Part shown: positions 16,954 to 27,090 of the stretch, piece after piece | Layout: each line of letters begins with the position of its first letter | Numbering within the stretch: the first letter of the stretch is position 1 | Assembly (NCBI GenBank): GCA_003116975.1 | Contig: BGKB01000206.1 | Coordinates: 1 to 64,000, forward strand | Direction of reading: 5' to 3' | DNA length: 64,000 nt | Origin: Aurantiochytrium sp. KH105 | Taxonomy: Eukaryota > Sar > Bigyra > Thraustochytrida > Thraustochytriidae | Made by a program: the position numbers and the translations under genes | Notes under the pieces: model-generated | Database searches by the model: none | What the model was told of the DNA's origin: nothing | The model's input: only the letters and a program-made list of their open reading frames with translations

Positions 16954-18345
16954 TCAGTAGCGGCGACGCTTGTGACCGCCTCGGCCGCCTCGGCCGCCTC
17001 GGCCACCACGGCCACCACGACGACCGCTGTTGCTACGTGCTGCCTGACGTGTAGCCTCGACCAGTTTCCAGTGCTCCTCGGCCTCCTCCTCGGAGAGAAC
17101 GGCCACGGAAGTTGGCTTCTTGCCACCATAGGCCTCGGCCTCGCCGTTTCGCAGACGTTCTAGGACCTGGACCAAAATGCCTTCTGCCTTAACCTCGACG
17201 GTGGCTTCTTCCTCGCCGCGACTGTAGTTAACCCACAATTGGCGGTCACCAGTCAAATCGCCCAGAGCCAGGGCCTTGATGTTATCGCGATCGACACCTT
17301 CGCCCAAGCCCTCGATGCGAATAATGGGACCATGGCTCACGGTCTCCGAGCTCTTGTCACGGTTTGCGTCGTCATCCTTTTTGTCATCGCCGTCATTCTC
17401 ACGCTGGCGCTTGGGGTTACGAAGACGCGCCTCCTCGTCGGCAATCCATTCGTGCAGGCGCATCACCGTCTTGAGCGGTTCGCCGTCAATTTTGAAGAGC
17501 TCGTCCTTGCGCGCGATGGCATCCGCAGCCACATCTTCGTCCAACACCTCTACAAAAGCAGATCCAATGAACTTGCCTCGCCTACCGTGCAAACGGCGCA
17601 TTTGCAAAAAGACGACATTCTCCTCGCCAAGGGCCTTTTTAAAGACCGCAAGACAATCGTCGATCTTGTACGTTTTGGGAAAACCGTCCACGAAAAGGCT
17701 ACGACGACGTACCAATGCAGTATGAGCAGGATCCGAAACGTCCGGCTCCCACTCGTTTATACGCTGGACCCTTTCACCATTCTCGCTCACCAAGAGATGA
17801 GCGCTTGTTTGGAGAGCCTCTCCAAGGATCTTAGGATCCTCCGTGACGGCTTTGATACGATTGAATTTGATGAACTCGCTCAATTTGACCCAGCCATACT
17901 TGTCGGCCTCAACAAGCTTGCGCATGTACTCATCCCGACGGAGGTTCGCGTTGCTAAAGTAGAATTCCATTTGTCTACGAAGCTCGGACTTGGCCTTGTC
18001 ACTTAGAGGCTCTGTCTTGGTCGTCTCTTCGGCTTTCACAGTTTCTTCATCCTTGACATCTTTTGAAGCGTCAGCTTCTGTCTTGGTGTTTGCCGCATCC
18101 ACCGGTGCTGGTTCTGTCACGGGTTTCTTCTCAACGTTCTCCGCGGTGGTCGCCTCGGTCTCGACAGCAGCGTCCGGAGCAGTCTTGTCGGCGTCTGCCT
18201 CCTCTTTCGTTTCGCTGGCGGGCGCGATTTCGGCCGTGACTTCCTCCTGCGCCGTTTGTTCTTCCTCGACCTGCTCCTCCTGGACAGCAGCGTCGGTCGT
18301 GCCGGCCTCGGTGACGCCTGCGGCAGCGGTCTCCTCCATCGTCAT
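16954..18345 (-). CDS. SSB: La protein (SSB/LARP3), RNA polymerase III transcript chaperone
   Basis: The 463-residue frame has an acidic, Thr/Glu/Ala-rich N-terminus (1-105). The La motif (about 108-195) shows RRQMEFYFSNANLRRDEYM and GWVKLSEFIKFNR, the pocket that binds UUU-OH ends. RRM1 (about 210-290) contains RRSLFVDGFPKTYK and GSAFVEVL. A second, C-terminal RRM of the xRRM type (about 320-440) begins GPIIRIEGLGEG. The tail is an RGG-type repeat (GRRGGRGGRGGRGGRGG) ending in basic residues that can serve as a nuclear signal. This order matches genuine La rather than LARP1/4/6. The N-terminal acidic extension is longer than in animals. The gene is divergent from SF3B6 across 442 bases. Confidence 0.9.
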   Translation of the reverse strand: MTMEETAAAGVTEAGTTDAAVQEEQVEEEQTAQEEVTAEIAPASETKEEADADKTAPDAAVETEATTAENVEKKPVTEPAPVDAANTKTEADASKDVKDEETVKAEETTKTEPLSDKAKSELRRQMEFYFSNANLRRDEYMRKLVEADKYGWVKLSEFIKFNRIKAVTEDPKILGEALQTSAHLLVSENGERVQRINEWEPDVSDPAHTALVRRRSLFVDGFPKTYKIDDCLAVFKKALGEENVVFLQMRRLHGRRGKFIGSAFVEVLDEDVAADAIARKDELFKIDGEPLKTVMRLHEWIADEEARLRNPKRQRENDGDDKKDDDANRDKSSETVSHGPIIRIEGLGEGVDRDNIKALALGDLTGDRQLWVNYSRGEEEATVEVKAEGILVQVLERLRNGEAEAYGGKKPTSVAVLSEEEAEEHWKLVEATRQAARSNSGRRGGRGGRGGRGGRGGHKRRRY

Positions 18346-18728
18346 GATGTCGCGGTTCTGCTGCTGCTGCTGCGGCTGCTTCTGCTTCGCCTGCAGACAA
18401 CTCTTTCGACGACGCGTGCGGCGAACACCGAGTTCCTCCGCGGTCCCGCTCCAGGCTACGCTCGTGGCGCTGCCTCCTCGCGAGCTCCGTTCCGGGACTG
18501 GGCGCGGAGCAGTCGGTGGTCACCAAGTAAGTAGCTAGCTAGCTAGCCGTCAGTCGCGCAGTCGATCGATACTAGATGGATCGATCGGTGGTCGCGAATG
18601 TTTACACCCACAACGGGGTCATAATAAATTGGTACTTTTATGGGCGTAAAAGGTTTTCGTCCTTCTCGCGCTCGCAGAGCTCGAACGTACGCGCGTGGAA
18701 AGGTTCGTGTGGGCGGGCGAGTGAGAGA

Positions 18729-18760
<32 letters not shown>

Positions 18761-18787
18761 ACGGTATCGGGCCCGAGGGTGTGTTCG
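18346..18787. promoter_or_regulatory. Divergent upstream region La / SF3B6
   Basis: The 442 bases contain both leaders. A GCTA tetramer patch sits near 18531-18546 and a GTGC tetramer repeat near 18729-18760, within about 30-60 bases of the SF3B6 start. No TATA element is evident. Confidence 0.4.
18729..18761 (+). repeat. (GTGC)n tetranucleotide repeat
   Basis: About seven GTGC/GTGCGTGC units immediately upstream of the SF3B6 start codon, probably in its 5' leader. A similar patch occurs upstream of the alanine aminotransferase gene near 53900-53925. Confidence 0.85.
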
Positions 18788-19192
18788 ATGAGCGCGTCGG
18801 TGGTCTCGTCCGTGGCTCGGTCGCGTGCGGCGCGGCTTCCGCCAGAGGTGAGCAGAATCCTCTATGTGAAAAACTTGCCTTTTCAGGTCACCGGCGATGA
18901 GCTCTACGAGATTTTCGGCGATTATGGTGCGATCCGTCAAATTCGCATTGGAAACAACAAACGCACGAGGGGCACTGCTTTTGTTGTGTATGAGGATATC
19001 TTTGACGCCAAGAAGGCCGTCGAGAAAATGACGGGCTTCAAGGTCGGGGAGCGCTACCTTGTAGTTCTTTACTATCGTCCCCCGCGATCGTCGGTTGGCG
19101 AAGGGAAGCCGGCCAATGGCGATGTCGGGCAAGGTGAAGGAGCTGAGGATCGTGTCAAGGAGCTTAAACGCAAGCATCGGATCGCCTTTTGA
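18788..19192 (+). CDS. SF3B6: Splicing factor 3B subunit 6 (SF3B6, p14/SF3b14a)
   Basis: A 134-residue single-RRM protein. [19 protein letters not shown] and the RNP motif [17 protein letters not shown] follow the human sequence closely, as does [12 protein letters not shown]3B6 sits in the U2 snRNP SF3b complex and contacts the branch-point adenosine. The family is normally about 125 residues, so the length fits. The ATG at 18788 is chosen because it gives a short N-terminus like other eukaryotes; upstream in-frame codons are repeat-derived (ACVRACVR). No intron. Its presence agrees with the real introns seen elsewhere in the window. Confidence 0.95.
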   Translation: MSASVVSSVARSRAARLPPEVSRILYVKNLPFQVTGDELYEIFGDYGAIRQIRIGNNKRTRGTAFVVYEDIFDAKKAVEKMTGFKVGERYLVVLYYRPPRSSVGEGKPANGDVGQGEGAEDRVKELKRKHRIAF

Positions 19193-19665
19193 TCCAGAAA
19201 GAGAGAGGAGTACTCAACTCTGCACATGCTTTTTTTTTTTCCCTTCCTTGGAAAAGCCATCCGTCTGTCTCTCTCGGTGCAGTCCAGCTTTCCAACGACG
19301 AACTCGATCAAGTGAAGGGTCTGCGTTCAAATTGATTTCTCACAAGAAAAATCAAGTAGAAGAAGTAGGTGCGTCTGATGACCTCGAACGCTCGGCGCTC
19401 GACTGAGATTGCTCGCTGTCTGCGGCATTTTTAGAATGTGATGGATCTGTTCTATCAATCAGCGTCAAGATCAGGCTGATTCAATGTCGTTGATGTAGAT
19501 CATAGCGATTCAAAGTAGATAGGGTCTTCATAGACGACGCGCGCGCATGCGCGCAGGCGCACACGAATGAATGCACCCCGTCTCGTGTACTATAAACTTC
19601 AAATGTGGACAGACCTTTATAAAAATTTGTTCATGCTTTGAATACACTCTCTATATGACATTTCC
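19193..19665. other. Convergent 3' intergenic region
   Basis: This 473-base stretch lies between the SF3B6 and GTF2H5 stops. A T10 tract lies near 19230 in the presumed SF3B6 3' end; nothing else is supported. Confidence 0.4.
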
Positions 19666-19926
19666 TCATCGCTTTGCTTTGTTTGGCTTTGCTGAATCCT
19701 TGCTGTTGTTTCCGCGGTCAAGCTCGTATGCATTTCTGTCGCTAAATTCGTCAATCTTGGCGAGGATCTGATCGACGTAGGCGCTATCTACAAAGAGATG
19801 AGTCTCATCAAGCTTTTGATAGACAAAGGACTTTCCCAAAGAGCCCTCATTTTCCAAGAACAAGACGTACTGCAGTGTCGCGGCGTCACTGCACGTCAGG
19901 AGCGAGCCAGCGACGGCGTTGACCAT
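19666..19926 (-). CDS. GTF2H5: TFIIH subunit 5 (GTF2H5/TFB5/TTDA)
   Basis: An 86-residue protein starting at the ATG MVNAVAGSLLTCSDAATLQY. It matches human GTF2H5 in order and spacing: MVN..GVLIECD..., then FLENEGSLGKSFVYQKLDETHLF for the [21 protein letters not shown] region, then a C-terminal amphipathic helix with RNAYELDR. The family is about 70 residues; the extra ~15 are a Lys/Asn-rich tail (NNSKDSAKPNKAKR). It stabilises XPB/XPD-containing TFIIH in nucleotide excision repair and transcription. A TTG five codons upstream is in frame, but the ATG fits the family start exactly. Confidence 0.92.
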   Translation of the reverse strand: MVNAVAGSLLTCSDAATLQYVLFLENEGSLGKSFVYQKLDETHLFVDSAYVDQILAKIDEFSDRNAYELDRGNNSKDSAKPNKAKR

Positions 19927-20434
19927 GGTCTCGCCCAGCAAGCAAGCGCCTCACTCTCTCCCCTTCTCGCGAACGAAAGTCGGCGCGCAGAGTGCTGTGC
20001 GACCGGTCGAACGGCTGGCGGACTGGCCGGCGGGCGGGCTGGCTGGCTGACTAGGCGCGCCGCGTGCTCCTTTGCGATGTTGCGCGCGCGTCGCGCCCGG
20101 ATTTCTGATTTGCCGCTGTCCTGAAGAGCGACAGCGGCGATTGTATTTTTAATGCCCATAAATGTACTTAAATTGTGTCGTTGCAGAGAAAGTATGGGCG
20201 CCCTCGCAGTGACGGCTGGAGGCATCGTGGATGCCGACACGCTTTTACTGTCAGACAAAGCGAGCCAGAAAAAAAAAATCGCTCAACGAAAGCACTCGAT
20301 GTTCAGGTCTAAAACGTTCCATCAAATTGAATCGGCGCACGAAAAGAGGGTTTACTACACGAACAAAGATTACGTTTATTTATAACTTTTTTTTTTCGAG
20401 AATTGATCGCAACAGACCCAGCAAACTCTTTGAC
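19927..20434. other. Region between two minus-strand genes
   Basis: These 508 bases hold the GTF2H5 upstream region and the 3' end of the following small membrane protein gene. There is an A10 tract near 20269-20278 and a T9 tract near 20390. A 77-codon plus-strand frame at 20152-20385 has no recognisable features and is not called. Confidence 0.35.
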
Positions 20435-20791
20435 TCAGGGCACAGCGCGTGCAAGGTTTGCATCCTGCGTGGGTTCCTGTTCAATCTGTTGCTTGATGCG
20501 ATCTGTCTGCTTGTTGGACTCAAGGACAACCTGAGGTGGGAGACCACCACGCTGGCGGACCGCCTCGGGCACCTTGTATTCCTTGGTACCGTCCGCATGT
20601 TCGATAACGTCCCACTTTTGGTTCGCCTTGCTTGTGGCCCAGTCCATAATGAAGTAGCCCCCCACGAGCGGGATGCTCATGTAGAAAAGAGTCATTCCAA
20701 TCTGCCCTCTTCTCGAAAGAGGAATCCGCGTCTCGTGGATCTTCTTCTTCAGCGCTTCATGCCTCCTCGAGAGCTCGCGGAGTTGTTCCAT
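20435..20791 (-). CDS. Small single-pass membrane protein, possibly mitochondrial (118 aa)
   Basis: The frame of 118 codons opens at an ATG and encodes a basic amphipathic helix (about 1-30, RELSRRHEALKKKIHETRI), one hydrophobic segment (about 33-50, MTLFYMSIPLVGGYFIMDW), and a polar, charged C-terminus. The layout resembles small inner-membrane assembly factors or accessory subunits of respiratory complexes, but no family motif is recognised, so that is only inference. It is divergent from the glycosyltransferase gene across 597 bases and in tandem with GTF2H5. Support for its being real comes from the coherent topology, the ATG and low-complexity-free composition. Confidence 0.6.
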   Translation of the reverse strand: MEQLRELSRRHEALKKKIHETRIPLSRRGQIGMTLFYMSIPLVGGYFIMDWATSKANQKWDVIEHADGTKEYKVPEAVRQRGGLPPQVVLESNKQTDRIKQQIEQEPTQDANLARAVP

Positions 20792-21388
20792 CCTCTCCTG
20801 GCGACGGCGGCGCCGTGCCGACCGCGCTTCGCGTCACTCTCGCGCTCTCCCCACGTCTTCAGGCTTTCCTCGCCTCGCTCGCTTCTTCGGACGAGCGTCG
20901 CGCGGCGCGGCGTGGCGTGGCGCGGGGCGGTCGTCCTCGCCGGCGCAGACGCAGCTCGCCGGCCTGCCCGGTCCGCAAGAGACGCCGCGCGCGAGCTCTC
21001 GTTGCTCGTCTGCCACCCAAGCAAGCCCAGCCTCGCCAAGCTCGTCGTGCAGTGACAGTGAGTGCGCCATGCAGCACGAGAAAAGGGAAAGGGTCTGCTC
21101 TACTATGGCCGTTCTCGCGGGCAGGGCGCGCGGGGTGTGCGCGCACGGACCCCTCTTTTGAGAACAGACGTTGGGACGTGCCGGCGGCGGCGGCAGAACT
21201 CGTCGCAGCGAAGCGAAGCAAACGACGATCGCGGAGGCCGCGCGCGGCGGCGGAGACGGGAGCACCCAGCGCGCGAACGCGAGGCGAGGAGACGTCGCGC
21301 TTGCCCGGCGCAGGTTTTCTGGCGAGAGGAGAGAGCTTGCGGGAGGGGCAAGCGACGAGCGGCGAGCTCGAAAAACCAACGGCTGACG
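20792..21388. promoter_or_regulatory. Divergent GC-rich upstream region
   Basis: This 597-base stretch lies between the small membrane protein and the glycosyltransferase start codons. It is GC-rich and open in several frames for compositional reasons. No element can be supported. Confidence 0.35.
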
Positions 21389-24300
21389 ATGCCATCGAAA
21401 GCTGCGAGACGCGCAACGGCGCGAGTTGGTGCAGTCGTGCTCTTGGTCGCGTTGCTTGCGTGCTACGTACCATATTGCCAGGGCGAGAATGGCCTTGAGG
21501 AGTCCACTGTACAATCGGACAGCACAAACTCGTTTGTGTGGAAGCGTCGTGAGATATGGTATGTGCTTGTACAGGGGACCAACTCTACAGAGGGCGATGA
21601 AGACGCGCAAGGGCTCGAGAATGCCAAAAGCACGCTTGAGACGACAATCAACAAGGTCTGCGAACAGCATGAGCTCGATGAAGAACGGTGCAAGAGCGTC
21701 CAGATGCAACTGGAACAAGGAGCAGCTCAATCTTCTCTGCAGGAGGAGCGCTTTGTCCCAGTCGAAATCGACCAAGTGATCACGGCAGCAATGTCGCTGC
21801 GAGGCCCCGATGGGGATTTAGAGACGGTGGAACTTGCGCTTGGGATTGATGAAGACCCTGTGCAAATGACTCAAGGTTTTTGCGAAAAACACGGTATTTC
21901 TCTGGAAAGCTGCCAGTCCTTGGCGAACCAAACGATCGAGGCGTGGACAGCACTCCGACAAAGTGCACTCGCAGGTCTCCAGCGCCGCTACGAGACAGGT
22001 TTGGGTGCGATGACGCGTCTCGAGGACGGCTCGGGCACGTGGAAAGACGTGGTAATGGTGAACCACCATATTACTTCTTTGCTCGAGGCAAATCGTCAGC
22101 ACTGGCAAGCATGGTACATTTTGGGATCGTTGTACAGTTTGGCAGCGGGAAATCGCGGTGTTGCAGGGGCGCTTGCGATGACGAATTCCACCCATTTGTT
22201 GGAGAGCGCGGTGGCATGCTTTGAAGAAAGTCTCAGAGTCCTTGGCTCTTCGACATCGGTGGGTCTTGAGCAAGCGCGTCTGTTGACGCTGAGCGGCACC
22301 GCGCTTTTGCACCTTGACCGAGCGTCGATCGCGCGCGAGCGGCTCGAGCTCGTTGTAAGCACATGCAAAACGCAGCTGGACGCTGCGGAAGAAGGTTTAC
22401 CCGAGGATTGGAAGCGAATCTGGCGCGAGGCGTTTGTGACGCTTTTGACTCTGGAAGCCAATTTGGGCGCGACAGAAAAGGTCCGCACTCTCATCTCTGG
22501 CGACTACTTTCCGTTGGGTTTACGCGCCACCGAGATTCACGCGTATCAGATGTTTGGTGCAACATCGTTTCCCTTTGTGCTAGAGTCCGAGGACGCCGCG
22601 CGTCGGACCCATGCGTCCGCGCTGCAGGAGCTTGATCGTCTCCTGACTGCAGTGGAATCAGATCCTGCACGCGTTGGCCCCTTGCATCCCTACATAGGAT
22701 TCTATTCAGTGTACGCTGGCGATGTGGATGCGCCGAGCCAAGTGCGCGATTTGCGGGCCAAGTTGGGCGCTCTGCATCGCGCATCGACGCCGTCGCTGAC
22801 GTTCGAGTCACGGCGCCGCAAATCATCAAGAAGAAGCGTTGACGAAGGAGGCAAGTTGCGCGCGGGTTTCATTTCAAGTTTTCTTTATGATCATTCGGTG
22901 GGCAAGCTCTTGTGCGGCACGATTGAATCCCTCGTGGAGTCGGGTCGTTTTGAGATTGTCGTAGTGCAAGTTGGCAACGGAGAGCTTGCGCGCGAGCGGC
23001 CTGGCGATTGCCGCGCAATGTGGGACCGCATTGAGATGACGGCTGATGCCACGGGTGCGCAACTGGATGTGGACCTGACGGCAAAGGGCGTAGAGGCTGC
23101 GATGCAAGGGCTCGATGAGCTCGACTTGGACGTGGCCATCTTTGGCGAGGTTGGGCTCACTGCGGCGACATACTTTTTGTCATTTGGGCGTATTGCGCCA
23201 GTGCAAGCCGCGTTTTGGGGCCATCCGCTGACGGCTGGCGCGGGTTCGACCCTCGACTTTGCGATTACGTCGAACAGATTTTTTGCGTCAGAGGCGGTGT
23301 CCGTGCCCGTGACGCGTGTGGATGCTGGCGCTGGCGGCTATGTCCAGCTGTGTCCTCGCGAGATGCATCTTTGGTCGAACGTGAGCTGGGCTCCTTTTGC
23401 GGAAAAGGTTATTTGCACCGAGACGTTGGGGACCAAGTTTGCGAGACCGGAAAAAGTGCAGGAGGCAGACCTCGAGGAGGCTCGCGAGGTACTTGGTAAA
23501 GGTCTCAACGATGCGGGTTGGTCTGCAAGTCTCGAGGCGACTCGGCTGTACTATCTGCCGCACAAGCTCATGAAGCTGCATCCGCGCATGGACGGGCATT
23601 TGCGCGCGATCCTGGACCAGGATCCATCTGGCGTGCTGGTATTTTCTTCGGGTGAGGCCCCTGGGTCGCGGGCGTTCTCTGTATTTGTGCAAGGGCGTCG
23701 AACGTTGGCGGCGAGATTGGGTGTAGATGCTTCGCGTCTCGTGTGGCTTCCTGCGCTTCCAAAGCGCGTGTTTCTGGCAATAGGTTTGTTGTCAAGCGCG
23801 GTGCTGGAGTCGTTTGGCTCTTTTGGGAGCGGTGTGACGGCGTTTGAGTTTTCTGCACTTGGCGTGCCGATGGTTTGCATGCCAAGTGGACAGCTCGTTG
23901 GGCCGAACGCCTTTGGCCTGTACCGTGAGGTGATCGCTGGCGTCTCAGACGGCGCGGAACGTGCTCGCGTGGCGGAATCGCTCGGGGCTTTGGCGTGCAC
24001 TGCTCCGGAGGCTTCTTCCTATTCAAGTCAGTCGTTATCCTCGTGCTTTGAAGAGACCGCGTTGCGTTTGGCGCAGGATGCAGAATTCTACGAGCGGGCT
24101 TCGAGCGCGCTACGAGATCATGCGAACGTACTTTACGACGACGCCAATGCCGTGGCCGAGTGGAGCGTCATGCTCCAGTACCTTGGATCGCTTTCGCAGG
24201 GATCTCATCGCGCTGAAGACGAGATGGGCGAGGTTTCTCGTGAGGACGATAGCATTTCCTCGATTCTCGGACCCGCGCCTCAGCCCAAAGAACCGGAGGA

Positions 24301-24400
24301 CGAGGATGCTAGACGCGCTGCGACGAGCTCGCGGGAGGCCGCATTCTCACCGCACATGGCGCAGTTCAAGGATACCTTTCGCGGCGGCGCAATCTATTAG
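21389..24400 (+). CDS. Secreted/luminal GT41 (OGT/SPINDLY-like) glycosyltransferase
   Basis: The ATG at 21389 gives 1,003 residues beginning with a signal peptide (basic start, then VGAVVLLVALLACYVPYCQG). Residues ~215-430 are helical and TPR-like (HWQAWYILGSLYSLAAGN; AVACFEESLRVLG). From ~489 there is a GT-B glycosyltransferase like the catalytic half of O-GlcNAc transferase: LRAGFISSFLYDHSVGKL, the FGRIAPVQAAFWGHPLTAG box with DFAITSNRFF after it, VLVFSSGEAP, and the nucleotide-binding region GSGVTAFEFSALGVPMVCM. The C-terminus is acidic. OGT and SPINDLY act in the nucleus and cytosol, so the signal peptide is unusual and implies an ER/Golgi or secreted glycosylation role. Family assignment is by motif; donor sugar and acceptor are unknown. 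The last codons and 3' region are partly duplicated downstream. Confidence 0.72.
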   Translation: MPSKAARRATARVGAVVLLVALLACYVPYCQGENGLEESTVQSDSTNSFVWKRREIWYVLVQGTNSTEGDEDAQGLENAKSTLETTINKVCEQHELDEERCKSVQMQLEQGAAQSSLQEERFVPVEIDQVITAAMSLRGPDGDLETVELALGIDEDPVQMTQGFCEKHGISLESCQSLANQTIEAWTALRQSALAGLQRRYETGLGAMTRLEDGSGTWKDVVMVNHHITSLLEANRQHWQAWYILGSLYSLAAGNRGVAGALAMTNSTHLLESAVACFEESLRVLGSSTSVGLEQARLLTLSGTALLHLDRASIARERLELVVSTCKTQLDAAEEGLPEDWKRIWREAFVTLLTLEANLGATEKVRTLISGDYFPLGLRATEIHAYQMFGATSFPFVLESEDAARRTHASALQELDRLLTAVESDPARVGPLHPYIGFYSVYAGDVDAPSQVRDLRAKLGALHRASTPSLTFESRRRKSSRRSVDEGGKLRAGFISSFLYDHSVGKLLCGTIESLVESGRFEIVVVQVGNGELARERPGDCRAMWDRIEMTADATGAQLDVDLTAKGVEAAMQGLDELDLDVAIFGEVGLTAATYFLSFGRIAPVQAAFWGHPLTAGAGSTLDFAITSNRFFASEAVSVPVTRVDAGAGGYVQLCPREMHLWSNVSWAPFAEKVICTETLGTKFARPEKVQEADLEEAREVLGKGLNDAGWSASLEATRLYYLPHKLMKLHPRMDGHLRAILDQDPSGVLVFSSGEAPGSRAFSVFVQGRRTLAARLGVDASRLVWLPALPKRVFLAIGLLSSAVLESFGSFGSGVTAFEFSALGVPMVCMPSGQLVGPNAFGLYREVIAGVSDGAERARVAESLGALACTAPEASSYSSQSLSSCFEETALRLAQDAEFYERASSALRDHANVLYDDANAVAEWSVMLQYLGSLSQGSHRAEDEMGEVSREDDSISSILGPAPQPKEPEDEDARRAATSSREAAFSPHMAQFKDTFRGGAIY

Positions 24401-24712
24401 TTTTTCAAAAATCAATTTGGACCTCAGTTCTCTTCTCTTGACCATCCCAATCAATACTGATTGCCACGATTTTAAAATTGATCGATCGATTTGATAGGTT
24501 GGTTGATTGATTGATGGATGGATTGATTTTACTCAGCCCGCGCAAGCGTCAAACATGATGACTCATCCTTCGCAATGCAGCGGCGGCGTAATCTATTTGA
24601 TTCGGGCCCAAGTTCTCTTGACCATCTGTTGCGACCATAGCCCAATCAATACACGATTGATTGATCTCACTCAGCCCGCGCATGCGTCAAACATTATGAC
24701 TCATCTTTCGCA
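24380..24712 (+). repeat. Diverged tandem duplication of the glycosyltransferase 3' end
   Basis: The segment around the stop codon (GCGGCGGCGCAATCTATT, 24381-24398) recurs as GCGGCGGCGTAATCTATT at 24580-24597. It is followed in both copies by a TTCTCTTGACCAT block and a CCCAATCAATA block. A second module (ACTCAGCCCGCGC...GTCAAACAT...ATGACTCATC) occurs at 24531-24572 and 24669-24710. Copies differ by substitutions and small indels, so the duplication is old. Confidence 0.75.
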
Positions 24713-27049
24713 GCCCGGGATCATCTCAATCAACTGTTTGTCCCTTGATCCGCGTGTCAACCAGCGTTGACACTGACGCTGCCCAAATGGACGGGCCGAC
24801 TAACAGTAAGGTGACGATCGTGATGATGCCAAAAAAAGGATAACTTCTTTTTCCTCCTCTTCTTCCTCCTCTTCTTCATTTTCTCTTCTCCTGCTCTGAC
24901 GACAAGCATGCAGGAGTAGGCCGGATGTCGCTGTCGCTCTCGCCGTTCATCATCACGCACGCGGGTGCTGATCGCATCGTCCACGTGTTGCACTGCACTT
25001 TTTACGTAGTAGCCTGCTTTGCATTGCCGCCTCGCAGTCACAGTGCGGGTGCGGGCTGCGGCCGCTGCCGGGGGCGGGTCTACCGGCGCCGTGCAGCGCG
25101 TGCCTCGTTCGACGGGCGCACGCAAAGCAGGAAGCCTGGACTGCGCACGCTTGGGAACTCGCTCGCGTGGCCCGGTGCCGCCACGACCTCGCTGCTGCTT
25201 CGAGGATCGGTCTCGATCCTCCCTCCCTCGACTCGCAGTCGACGGCTGTCGAGATCGAGATCGAGATCGGGATCGGGGAGGGAGGGAGGGTCCCGGAGCT
25301 CTGTCTATGGCGCAGCACAGGCCATTGCAAAGCAAGGCAAGCCGAAGCGCAAAAAAGAAAAAGAAGAAGACGCAAACGAAGCGAAGGCAGCAGCGGAAGG
25401 CAGGTTCGGAAACCAGGCAGGGCGCCCAGCGTGCCCCCTTCGCCACTAGCGCCCTGCGAGAGCGGCGCCCCTCTACAACCACTGGAGGCGAGTTGGCCAT
25501 ATTGGCGGGCTACATTCCCAGGCGGCGCTCACAGGGCTCTCTGACGAGGTCCGCCTCATGCGCCCCGCCCTCCCGCGAGGGGGCAGCCTGCGACTCGGCG
25601 GCATCGGCGGTGGCGCGTCCCAAAACGGGGCAGGTTCCCACAGTGAAGCCCCACGCGGGGCGAGCGAGCGCGCGTGGGGGGGCTGGGTCGCTGAGGGGTG
25701 AAGAGGGGAAGAGGTGGAATGTCGACATGCTGCAGCGCGGTCCACAGCCAGTGGGAGGTCGGGTGGGGCAGTGGGGAGGAGGGAAAAGCGGGAGTAGGTA
25801 CGATTGGTTGGAAGACTTGCAAGTGCGCTGCAGATGCCAGCCACCGTGGGCAGCTGCCGCATGCAAAGAGGAAAGAGGCCTGGCTGGCGGGTCCAACGCG
25901 CGGGGTTCTGTAGGCGACGCACGCAATGGCTAGACTCAGCAGAACTGTAAACGGCCGCGCAGCGCGCCCAGCGGACCCGGGTATGGCACGGGGCCTGGGC
26001 GCCTCCTGCAGCCTCCGTCAATCTGGCTCGGCTTGGCTTGGCTTCGCTCGGCCGTGCCACGGCCGGCGTCAGTCATCATGGCTGGCCAGGACTCTCGCTC
26101 GGGCAGCGTGAGTGCGAGCAAGGCCCTGGCTGCTTGATCTCATGACCCTGCCCGCTGCACCGAGGCTACTATTTGCTAGGGGAAGGATAAATCGAAATGA
26201 AGGGGGCAATCCTTGGATCATGCACTGATTTACACGTTGCGAAGATGGACAAATGGATGGATGGAGGTCGGGGCGAGGGGTGTCGGCCCCGTGGCCGTCT
26301 GGCTGGCAAGCAGTGCAGCAGCCACTGCCAGCTGCAGGCTGGCTGTCCAGGGAGGCAGCGACTCGCTGGCCACGGGCGCCATGCGTCGGCCCGCGGCCGC
26401 TGTGCTGGTGGTCTGCTTGTCGTTTGCGCTTCCGAAGCTCGCCTGTGGCTCTGTGCGCCCACAGCCACGACTGGACGGCAACGCTTCTGGCGGCGGGTCC
26501 CCGGGGCTGGCCCCGCAGACCGGCCTGGAAAGCGGCCTGGCTGCGGAACTGACCGCCTGTGCTGCCACCAATGCAACAAACCACCCAGCCAATCAACCAA
26601 CTCTACGCTAATCTAAACTCAACGAAACTAAACTAAACCATGGCAGTGGCAACTTGAACTTGATCTATCTATCCTACAACGTGCCGTCCCGCGCTGCGGC
26701 GCTAGCTAGCTCGACCTGCCTCGCCGACGAAGTTCTGTCGCGCTAACTTCCTCGGCCCGTGCGTCCGCCGCGGCGCCGTCGCTGTCTGTCCGCGAGTCCC
26801 CTCTCTGGGACGCGAGGTGTGGACGCCGCGCGGCGAGGGCCTGGTCGCCGCGGGTCAGCGCGGCTCGAGGTAGTAGTTGGTTCGTCCGTTCGTCAGTTTT
26901 CTGACAGTTAGTTGGCTGCTGTCGTGCGCGCTTTCCCGGTGCGTCCTGGACTCTCTTCTCCCGTGCAAATCGTGCAGCGCAGCAGCGCCGGCGCACGGAC
27001 GCGACGGACCGCAATGATCGCGACGCGTTGGACGCGGACGCGGACGTTG

Positions 27050-27090
27050 GCAAGTCGAGTCGAGTCGAGTCGAGTCGAGTGGAGTCGAGT
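27050..27090 (+). repeat. (GAGTC)n pentanucleotide repeat
   Basis: About eight GAGTC units with one substitution, in non-coding DNA. Confidence 0.85.

Noticed and set aside
25019-25933. A 304-codon open frame in the large gene-free zone
   Set aside because: The translation is Arg/Gly/Ala/Ser-rich with no motif; other frames over the same bases are open too, as is usual for this composition.
26382-26611. A 75-codon frame starting with a signal-peptide-like sequence (MRRPAAAVLVVCLSFALPKL)
   Set aside because: The remainder is low-complexity without domain features, and it sits in a GC-rich gene-free zone where such frames are expected by chance.
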